A stretch of DNA of 64,000 nucleotides from Candidatus Woesearchaeota archaeon (GTDB taxonomy: Archaea > Nanobdellota > Nanobdellia > Woesearchaeales > UBA9642). The translations under genes and the position numbers were made by a program. This document shows, piece after piece, positions 50,809-58,314 of this stretch (position 1 is its first letter; each line of letters starts with the position of its first letter). The notes beneath the pieces were generated by a model. It was not told the origin of the DNA, made no database searches, and saw nothing but the letters and a program-made list of their open reading frames with translations. The stretch covers positions 191,961-255,960 of the forward strand of contig QZIT01000005.1 of NCBI GenBank assembly GCA_003599145.1, given 5' to 3'.

Positions 50809-53800
50809 CTCTTTTTAACTTGAGCAATCACGATATCTACAGCATGTTCTTTCCATCCTGCAGTGATGAGCGCATGCTTAATCTCTTCTAAAGAAACACC
50901 TTTATCTAACTCTTTATTCACATATTCTTTTAACTTTTCAAACTGGTCATCAGTCTTTTCCCTGGCGATAGTGTGCTGTGCCCTGTAAAAGAAAAATCCA
51001 ACAATACCTCCAAGCATGCAAATAAGGACAATAACATAGATAAACAAATTGAACCCGCTATTGTTTTTATTCAAAACATCATCTAAACCTTCATCAGTAA
51101 ATCCATCAGGAGAATCATTCTGAATGGTTTCAGGAGTTTGTTGTTCGGGAGCTTGCGTATTTTGCAATGCAGTTATTGCAAAACTTCCTAATTGGGTTAT
51201 TTGAGCTTTATAATAAACATAAACAGCATCTTCTTTTGTTTTGGTTAGAGGTATAGTTTTCCAGTTTACTGTTTTTTGCTTTAAGGAAATGGAATTACCA
51301 TCTGCGTTATTCTGGTTTATCCACTGTTTGCTTACTTTGAAATCCAATGATGCTGTAGTGATGTTCATAGTTCCATTGATGAAAAAAGTATCGTAGACTA
51401 AATCAGCTTCAGGAACAACAGTGGTGTCATTAACGCTGATATTGATATTTTTAGTTCCATTATAGGTTAAGGTCAATTTGTACAAAGTATCCCCATAATC
51501 AAACGTTGATGTTCTTACGGTTGCTCTTGCAGGACCTCCGCCGCCACCGCCTCCTCCACCGCCACCTTGCTGGCACTGTCCGCAATCAGCGCTGCAAGAG
51601 GAGCATGATTCACCATTATTACAGACATTATCACCACAGTAGGCATCTGATAATTGAATAATCCATCTTCCATCAGTGTGTTCTGAAACATTCAACAGGA
51701 ACGATTTATTGGTTGAATCATTAAAGAAAAGCGTCACATTGTAAGGAGAAAAATACATTCTTGAACCGTTAACTTCAAAAAATTCCGGCATAATGCTGAA
51801 GTAAAGATAGTTCCCATAAAAACTCCACCAATAATCATCAGTGCAACCATCCCACGAGCAATAATATGTATCAGCTGGAGACGTTTTGCCAAATCTATCG
51901 ATAATAGTGACATCAGCGATCATTATTTCATGGTCTAACAGCTCTTGTCCAGAATATAGAGATGCATAAAGGTCATACCAAGAGGATAATGAAGCATAGT
52001 TAGCTAAAACAGTATTGCGTGCATAAGCGTTTTCAAACAAAAATGCAAAATTCTGATGAAGATAAGACCCTCCAATAAACTGATTATTATCCGAAGGTAG
52101 TTCATGATTGATTTCTTCATAGTCGCTATAAACATATACTGATGACGCAGAGTCAAAAGATTCGTTAATAAACTGATTGTTGCTTGAACCAAACATACTT
52201 AGGCCGGTAGAGTTATAGCTATTATTAACAAAAAGATTGTTATCATTTCCGTTTGAAAGATAAACATACGATGATAAAAATCTGTTATTTTCAAACAAAG
52301 AATTAGTGGTGTACATAAGAATCGATCGACCAACATTAAAGTAATTATTCCGCACCATATTTTCTTCGCTGTGTGTTAAGATGAGCGCTTCATAGGAAAT
52401 ATTCACAAAGGAATTATTCTCTATAAGATTTCGTCGAGATGACGACGCTATTCCATCTGCATTATTGACAAAAGAATTATTGAAAATCTTATTATTATCA
52501 GACCCAAAACTCACGCCTAAAAAGTTATTCCTAAAGGAATTGCCATAAAATGAAGTGACTGTTGTGTGTATAGTAAGACCCGGATTGCCTCCTGGATCAG
52601 GAGTTGTCCATCCAAAACCTGAACCTTCTAGCTTGCTGTTCGTCATGGAAAAAGAGGTATTGCTTTCAACAAAAAAGGTAAATCTTCTTGAGTTATTGGT
52701 TGAATTGATAAGTGACCCTGAAATATTCATGGCACCGCCTGGAAATACCTGAATCCTTGCATTGCCATTTGCTGTTCCATTCAACCATAGTTGAGCATTC
52801 TTTAGCGTCAATGACCCGCCTGAAAGAATATTCAAATCTCCATTAGTCGGAAGAACAACAACAGAATTATTTATGCTGCAGATTTGACTGATAAACCAGT
52901 CTCCAGATAATGGTGCAGTGCAACTTGTTATAAGTTTTGTGCAAGCGCCATCAAAACACACATCCCCTGCAGGGCACGCTAAGGGAGTATATCTGCCAAT
53001 CGTTGCACTTTCGCAGTAATATTCTGAAACAGTAGTGAGATTTACACAATTGTCAGCGCCTATATTCCATCTTTGTGCAATAAGAGTTCCTTTTATAGAA
53101 ATATTTAATCCTTTATCTGAATCCACACAACAAACATCTGAAGTATCATCGCCGCAGCAAACCCCATTAGTAAGGTTATTATCATAATCATCAAGCAAGG
53201 TATATACAGTACCATTGCTATAGCCTGAACCATTGCTTAGCCAAACGTTTCCAGCATACGAACAATATGATCCCTGCATATCCTGCTCTTTCCATCCTGC
53301 ACTAGTGCATAATTCAAAATCAGCACTGCTGTCTGCAGTGTCTACACAACCGCTTCCTGCTGCACCCGTACAATTAGCATAACCAAAATCTCTATAACAA
53401 ACACCGTTAGAAACACAATCTTGATAGTCAGAGCGTATAGGACAGCAAGCAGCATCATTTGCATTGCACGTTGAACCTGGCTGATTAGTTAAACAAGTTG
53501 TTAATGTTTGATTTACACTACACGAACTATTCTGATTCACACATGCACCATTGCTACAGCCAGAGTAACCATATGATGTACAATTCAATGCAGTCTCGTT
53601 AGCCACATTCCCAGAGCAAAACCTCTCTAACAAACCAGAACCACCATAACAAAGATCAGCTGTTCCTCCAGATTCGTTCGATAGACTAACTTCACCATAC
53701 ACAGGCGGATTAACTCCTCCGTCAGTGTCACTACAAACTCCTGGAGCTGATTGATTAACACAAGCGCCATCAAAACAGGAAGTATAACCCAAAGTATTGC

Positions 53801-55355
53801 AATTCATAAGTGTGGAATTCAGCGTTGTGCCATTGCAGAACGCCTCCAGCACGCTAGTCCCAGAGCAAGTATCCAATCTGTAGGATCCTGGATTGCTGCT
53901 GATATGCACCCATCCAACGACAGAAGCATTCATTCCACCATCAGAATCCACACAAGCTGTGGTGATATTGCCAATACAGGCTCCAGCATGACATCCGGCA
54001 TAACCTTGATCATTACAGCCCTTGTAGGTTTTCATAGTGTGATTATTGACGCAGATCTGTTCATACATGGAGCCAGGGGAAACACAATAGTCATCATAGT
54101 GAACATTAGTTTCGTTGCTGAGGCTTGTATAACCAAATACAGGGAGATTCATGCCTCCATCCGTATCAGAACATATCACATTAGACGGTTGCGTTTGATT
54201 CACGCAAGCACCATCGATACATGAATTGTAGCCCAAGTGAGTGACGCAGTCTATTTGTTCGTTTAACATAAGATTATTCATACAGTACTTCTCATACAGC
54301 AGATCACCCACGCATTCGTCTGGATAAGTATTGACCGATGTGTAATTATACGCTGTCGTAACATTTCCTTTGATAGCGTACATCTTGCCGCCATCAGAAT
54401 CAGAACAACTTCGAACGATTCCACCAACCTTCACAGGTAAATAATCTGTGTTATACGCATTGATCACATAAGGACTGTCGCAGATGGTATCATTATTTTC
54501 ATCAGCACAAGTCTGCGAAAAGCCAGTGCCATCAGGGAGAAGCCACGTGTTTCCTTGAACAGAAGAATTCCAACTATTATCATACTCTGTACCGGTGAAA
54601 CCAAAAGCAGGATCAACAAAAACATTTCCAAAAATAAGATTATTGCCTGCTCCATTAAAAAACAGCGTGTTCTGAATGTTTGTAAAATTATTATTGCTCA
54701 CTGTATTAAAATGCGCATTTACGAACGTAATCCCATCGTGAACATAGATATCTTCAAAAACGTTTCCATCAATAATATTATAGTCGCTGCCATGAAGAAC
54801 AATGCCGTAGTTATTGCTATCAAAAATATTTCTCTCAACCCTGTTATTATCAGAATAAAAAGTAACAGGAATCCAACTATCAGTAAACCTATTTCCAGAA
54901 AATTTCGTAACTGTCGTATACACTTCAATGCCTCTCTTGCCGATATCATCATTAAAGCCGACATCCTCAACAGTGCTATCAACCATGGAAAAAGAACTGC
55001 CAGTATCAATTCTCATCAAAAAGCCATTTCCCCTCATTACTGAATGAGTAACATTCAAACTGCCGCCAGAAAGAACATAAATGCCTGCACTGCCCGGTGC
55101 TAGATTATTCATCGTCAACTCGCTATTCACCAAGGTTAAACTGCCACCAGAAACAATGCTTATATTTGTATCCTGAGGAAGAACAATAAGCTCACCAGTA
55201 ACAACACAATTGCCTGCTATAATGGTATTTTGAGAAGTAAAAGAAGGACAAACACCGCCAAAAGACCTGCCTGCAATATTCTTTTCGCAGGAAGCAATGA
55301 AAAAAGATAACAGTATCAGAAAAACTATGAAAAAATACCTCTTCTCAACCACCAT
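50805..55355 (-). CDS. Giant surface protein, third paralogue
   Basis: A 1516-residue paralogue. Lipobox-like FFIASC (C23), IAGRSF motif, an N-terminal beta-helix to about residue 300, five Cys-rich DSDGG-type repeats (SDSDGGKMY, SDTDGGMNL, VDSDGGMNA, SDTDGGVNP, VDSDKGLNI), the CCPIRSDYQDC/CYRDFGYANC module shared with the second paralogue, a second beta-helix from about residue 820 to 1190, a CGDNVCNNGESC module, an eleven-Gly linker, the shared C-terminal domain, a membrane helix near residue 1440 and a tail ending GWKEHAVDIVI. It overlaps the protease gene by 4 nt. TATA box AATATATAAAG at 55371-55382. Confidence 0.85.
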   Translation of the reverse strand: MVVEKRYFFIVFLILLSFFIASCEKNIAGRSFGGVCPSFTSQNTIIAGNCVVTGELIVLPQDTNISIVSGGSLTLVNSELTMNNLAPGSAGIYVLSGGSLNVTHSVMRGNGFLMRIDTGSSFSMVDSTVEDVGFNDDIGKRGIEVYTTVTKFSGNRFTDSWIPVTFYSDNNRVERNIFDSNNYGIVLHGSDYNIIDGNVFEDIYVHDGITFVNAHFNTVSNNNFTNIQNTLFFNGAGNNLIFGNVFVDPAFGFTGTEYDNSWNSSVQGNTWLLPDGTGFSQTCADENNDTICDSPYVINAYNTDYLPVKVGGIVRSCSDSDGGKMYAIKGNVTTAYNYTSVNTYPDECVGDLLYEKYCMNNLMLNEQIDCVTHLGYNSCIDGACVNQTQPSNVICSDTDGGMNLPVFGYTSLSNETNVHYDDYCVSPGSMYEQICVNNHTMKTYKGCNDQGYAGCHAGACIGNITTACVDSDGGMNASVVGWVHISSNPGSYRLDTCSGTSVLEAFCNGTTLNSTLMNCNTLGYTSCFDGACVNQSAPGVCSDTDGGVNPPVYGEVSLSNESGGTADLCYGGSGLLERFCSGNVANETALNCTSYGYSGCSNGACVNQNSSCSVNQTLTTCLTNQPGSTCNANDAACCPIRSDYQDCVSNGVCYRDFGYANCTGAAGSGCVDTADSSADFELCTSAGWKEQDMQGSYCSYAGNVWLSNGSGYSNGTVYTLLDDYDNNLTNGVCCGDDTSDVCCVDSDKGLNISIKGTLIAQRWNIGADNCVNLTTVSEYYCESATIGRYTPLACPAGDVCFDGACTKLITSCTAPLSGDWFISQICSINNSVVVLPTNGDLNILSGGSLTLKNAQLWLNGTANGNARIQVFPGGAMNISGSLINSTNNSRRFTFFVESNTSFSMTNSKLEGSGFGWTTPDPGGNPGLTIHTTVTSFYGNSFRNNFLGVSFGSDNNKIFNNSFVNNADGIASSSRRNLIENNSFVNISYEALILTHSEENMVRNNYFNVGRSILMYTTNSLFENNRFLSSYVYLSNGNDNNLFVNNSYNSTGLSMFGSSNNQFINESFDSASSVYVYSDYEEINHELPSDNNQFIGGSYLHQNFAFLFENAYARNTVLANYASLSSWYDLYASLYSGQELLDHEIMIADVTIIDRFGKTSPADTYYCSWDGCTDDYWWSFYGNYLYFSIMPEFFEVNGSRMYFSPYNVTLFFNDSTNKSFLLNVSEHTDGRWIIQLSDAYCGDNVCNNGESCSSCSADCGQCQQGGGGGGGGGGGPARATVRTSTFDYGDTLYKLTLTYNGTKNINISVNDTTVVPEADLVYDTFFINGTMNITTASLDFKVSKQWINQNNADGNSISLKQKTVNWKTIPLTKTKEDAVYVYYKAQITQLGSFAITALQNTQAPEQQTPETIQNDSPDGFTDEGLDDVLNKNNSGFNLFIYVIVLICMLGGIVGFFFYRAQHTIAREKTDDQFEKLKEYVNKELDKGVSLEEIKHALITAGWKEHAVDIVIAQVKKS
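53140..53530 (-). repeat. Shared Cys-rich module of surface paralogues, copy 2
   Basis: Codes for NQTLTTC through NNLTNGVCCGDD in the 1516-aa protein, with CYRDFGYANCTGAAGS and CTSAGWKEQD. It is the counterpart of 47400-47790; the 1378-aa paralogue lacks it. Confidence 0.75.
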
Positions 55356-55388
55356 AACCTAAAAATGAATAAAGAAATATATAAAGCT

Positions 55389-55826
55389 TTACTTTCTTGC
55401 TTTTTCAATCTTGCCGTGCAATAAGGCGTGCAATGACTGGTCATTTACCTTAATAACCTGCCATCTGACTCCAGGAATATCTCCTTTAGCTCTTCCCATT
55501 TTACCGCCAATTCTTTCAATGAGGACTTCATCGTGTTCATTAACCATCTTCTGGGCGCCATCTCCTGGCAAAAAAACAGTTACTTGCTTTCCATTTTTAA
55601 TCAACTGCACTCTTGCACATTTTCTCATTGCAGAGTTTGGCTGTTTAGCTTCTCTTTGCACTTTTTCAAGAACAATTGCCTTTGCCTGAGAGCTTCCTTC
55701 CAAAGGATCAAATCGCTCAAGAATATTCATGGCCTTTTTGTACTTCACTTTATCGTACCATCTATAGAGCATTCTTCTTTTGCGAAGTTTTGCGCCGGCA
55801 TTGATTCCTGTTGCTTTTTTAGCCAT
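55389..55826 (-). CDS. rps12: Ribosomal protein uS12
   Basis: A 145-residue archaeal uS12, full length, of the small-subunit decoding centre: [20 protein letters not shown] and [11 protein letters not shown], with [11 protein letters not shown] near the C-terminus. The start at 55826 ([18 protein letters not shown]) fits the family; the longer frame to 55886 does not. In many archaea it follows nusA directly; here trmY lies between, and rps7 and EF-1 alpha genes do not follow. Confidence 0.97.
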   Translation of the reverse strand: MAKKATGINAGAKLRKRRMLYRWYDKVKYKKAMNILERFDPLEGSSQAKAIVLEKVQREAKQPNSAMRKCARVQLIKNGKQVTVFLPGDGAQKMVNEHDEVLIERIGGKMGRAKGDIPGVRWQVIKVNDQSLHALLHGKIEKARK

Positions 55827-55860
55827 ACTCAAAGGATTTAGAGGGGATTTATAAATGTTT

Positions 55861-56439
55861 TCATAATCCTCTTCTGTCCAATTCATGGTTCACAATCGTT
55901 ACTGATTGACTTGCAAAATAGGTCACATTGCCTAAAGAAACAGGAATAGCTGCTTTTTTTAATCGTTTAAATTCCTTGGGAGGAAACCCTTCATGGTCTC
56001 CAAGAATAAAAACAGGATTTTCTCCGATATCCATGGTTCGTATGTCTTCGCCTTTTCTATCAAGCAGATAAACATTTCGCTCTTCTAGTTCATCCATATA
56101 TTCAAGCAGTCCTTTTTTTTCAACAAAGCAGGCAGGCAGGGCTTCAAATTTCATTCCTTTTTTATACTTGTACAGCATTCTTTTGATTAACCCTGCGACG
56201 TCTTTTTTGCTGATAGGGCTTTCTGTTCCTTCATGCTGGGAATAAATCTCTAAATGTTTTGGAGGATCTGGATGGCCATAGAAAAACAAATCAACCTTGA
56301 CATCGTCTCTTCGTTTATTGGAAACAAAAAACGCCATAATAATAATGTGAATAGCAATATCCATTCTTCCAGCGCTCATTAAATCCTTAAAATTGCCTGT
56401 GGTTACTGCCCGTTTTGAAAAATAGATGAATTGCCTCAT
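55861..56439 (-). CDS. trmY: tRNA pseudouridine-54 N1-methyltransferase TrmY
   Basis: A 192-residue SPOUT methyltransferase that makes m1-pseudouridine at position 54 of tRNA. It starts [20 protein letters not shown] and ends with [20 protein letters not shown], the SAM-binding trefoil knot, and [18 protein letters not shown]. The start at 56439 is chosen because TTTATAAA at 56462-56469 lies 23-30 nt upstream. Its presence inside the transcription/translation operon with a promoter of its own suggests insertion. Confidence 0.9.
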   Translation of the reverse strand: MRQFIYFSKRAVTTGNFKDLMSAGRMDIAIHIIIMAFFVSNKRRDDVKVDLFFYGHPDPPKHLEIYSQHEGTESPISKKDVAGLIKRMLYKYKKGMKFEALPACFVEKKGLLEYMDELEERNVYLLDRKGEDIRTMDIGENPVFILGDHEGFPPKEFKRLKKAAIPVSLGNVTYFASQSVTIVNHELDRRGL

Positions 56440-56499
56440 GAAGAAAGAAAAGGACAGTGCATTTATAAAATTATTTAATAGCACTAGAGTGTAGGAAAA

Positions 56500-56907
56500 C
56501 TAAACAACTTTAATCTCATCAATAGGAAAATAATGCTTCACAATGGCTTCTGTATTTCTCAAATTGCTGGCGTTTCTTCCTATTAAATAGCCTCGTGTTT
56601 TCATGTCGTTGCCTGTTAAAATAATAATCTTGTCTTCCTGTTTGATATCCGTCACTTTCAAGGGCGCAATAACATTCAGGACAAACTGCAAAACGCTGTC
56701 AGAAAATTCCACAACCTTCACTCTTTTTTTCAGCATATTCTCCAATCTGAACAAATTCATCTTATTTTTTCCAAGCGCTTTTCCCAATTCTCCTGGGGCA
56801 ACAACAAAAATAGGCTGCTGCTGGAGGAATAAATCCTTTACCTGCGCGTGGGTAATCTTTTCAAACAGAGAAATCAGTTTGATATCGTCATTGGTATAGG
56901 TAACCAT
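56500..56907 (-). CDS. nusA: NusA-like KH-domain protein
   Basis: A 135-residue archaeal NusA homologue with two KH-like domains: FVVAPGELGKALGKNKMNLF carries the first GxxG-like loop and RGYLIGRNASNLRNTEAIVK the second. It binds RNA and likely modulates elongation or rRNA processing. The ATG overlaps the stop of rpl30e by one base (TAATG), so translation is coupled. Confidence 0.93.
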   Translation of the reverse strand: MVTYTNDDIKLISLFEKITHAQVKDLFLQQQPIFVVAPGELGKALGKNKMNLFRLENMLKKRVKVVEFSDSVLQFVLNVIAPLKVTDIKQEDKIIILTGNDMKTRGYLIGRNASNLRNTEAIVKHYFPIDEIKVV

Positions 56908-57170
56908 TATTGCTTGACACCGACAACACTTACAAAAAAAGGCTTTTTGCACAATGTTCCCAAATCTTCGTTAGGCATGTCTAAAACAAGCAATTCAACC
57001 TGCAGCATTTTAGCATACTTTTCGAAATCTTTTTTTGTATCAGGAGCGCAGTTGTTTGCAAGATAAATCTTTTTCAGATGCTTTGCACGCAATGCTCGCA
57101 TAACTGTATTTGTTCCGATGATTAATTTTTTTGCTGTCAGCAATTTTTTCAGTTCAACAGTTTCATTCAT
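56907..57170 (-). CDS. rpl30e: Ribosomal protein eL30 (L7Ae-like)
   Basis: An 87-residue eL30/L7Ae-fold protein: KLIIGTNTVMRALRAKHLKK, then IYLANNCAPDTKKDFEKYAK. In archaea rpl30e sits between rpoA'' and nusA, as here. It is slightly shorter than typical (about 95-105 residues). Confidence 0.93.
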   Translation of the reverse strand: MNETVELKKLLTAKKLIIGTNTVMRALRAKHLKKIYLANNCAPDTKKDFEKYAKMLQVELLVLDMPNEDLGTLCKKPFFVSVVGVKQ

Positions 57171-57174
57171 AGTA

Positions 57175-58314
57175 TCACGCTTTCTTAATCTTTGTTATCA
57201 AACCAGGCAACCCTGTTCCAATAGGAACATACTGGTTTAACATGACATTTTCAATGACGCTTTTTAAATCGTCTTTTTCTCCTGTAATGCTTGCCTGAAT
57301 GATGTGCTTAATAGGAGTTTCGAAGCTTGCCCTTGCCAATACAGAAGGCTTTTCCTTGACAATGCCATATCTATTTATTCCCAAAACAGTTCCACTCATC
57401 GTCATGGTATCTGCAACCAGCATAATGTGCCTCATGTCTACGTTTAAGCCTTGGGCATCAATAACTTTAAAGACCTCTTTAATCACTGCCTGTCGTGCAG
57501 CTTCTATGCCCAAAACTTCCTGGATTTCAAAAATATCATTGGACATGACTCTGTTTTGGTCAACAAAATCCAGCTGCAAAATTTCCTTTAAATTGGTTCC
57601 TGCAGTGATGATAATCAATTCATCTCCTCTTTTCACAGGAAGCACTTGCTTAATGCCCTTGACACCGCCAATGTAAACGCTTTTTGCCTTTTGCTTTAAT
57701 TTGTAAATTCCGCTGATGTCTTCTTCTTTTGATTTTGATTTGATAATCAATGAAGCTTCATCGACTTTGAGGGCATAGCCTTTGAAGTTTTTTTCCAATA
57801 CTTTGGCAATCTGCACTGGCTTCACGTTAATATCCGTTAATTTTTTTTCATCGAGCTCGATAACTAATTTTGTTTCTGCAAGATTAATAGACATGCTTGT
57901 CGTGATATCTTTAAGCAAGGTCTCCTTCAATGATTCTGCAAGCTTTTTAACCTGTTCAGGCTGCTGATTGTAAGGTTTTTTTAAGTATATTTCCATCATT
58001 TTTGTACTGATTTCTGCCCTGCCATCAAGAATTTCAATTAATCTCGGCAATCCTGTAGTAACGTTCATTTCAGAAACGCCTGCAAAGTGGAACGTGTTCA
58101 GGGTCATCTGCGTTCCTGGTTCTCCGATGCTTTCAGCGCCAACTAAGCCAACGCATTCACCAGGCTCTGCAATGCCTGTGATGTATTCTAAGTATACTTT
58201 TTCCAAAATGGCCTTTAATTTTGTTTTGGAAATTTTGGAAGGAACATGCGTTTTTATTTCTTCAATTAATTTCTGAGGAAGTTTTTCTTCGTATTCTGCA
58301 TAAAGGTCTTCCAT
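57175..58314 (-). CDS. rpoA2: RNA polymerase subunit A'' (RpoA2)
   Basis: A 379-residue C-terminal fragment of the largest RNAP subunit, as split in archaea. The trigger-loop region has GEPGTQMTLNTFHFAGVSEM, and the end ASFETPIKHIIQASITGEKD is the conserved clamp closure. Start and stop abut rpoA' on one side and rpl30e (4 nt) on the other. Confidence 0.98.
   Translation of the reverse strand: MEDLYAEYEEKLPQKLIEEIKTHVPSKISKTKLKAILEKVYLEYITGIAEPGECVGLVGAESIGEPGTQMTLNTFHFAGVSEMNVTTGLPRLIEILDGRAEISTKMMEIYLKKPYNQQPEQVKKLAESLKETLLKDITTSMSINLAETKLVIELDEKKLTDINVKPVQIAKVLEKNFKGYALKVDEASLIIKSKSKEEDISGIYKLKQKAKSVYIGGVKGIKQVLPVKRGDELIIITAGTNLKEILQLDFVDQNRVMSNDIFEIQEVLGIEAARQAVIKEVFKVIDAQGLNVDMRHIMLVADTMTMSGTVLGINRYGIVKEKPSVLARASFETPIKHIIQASITGEKDDLKSVIENVMLNQYVPIGTGLPGLITKIKKA

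Noticed and set aside
53751-55043. Long plus-strand ORFs (157 and 162 codons) antisense to the 1516-aa surface gene
   Set aside because: They are Ile/Ser/Asn-rich shadows of repeated codons on the other strand, have no TATA or ribosome site, and no recognisable domain.
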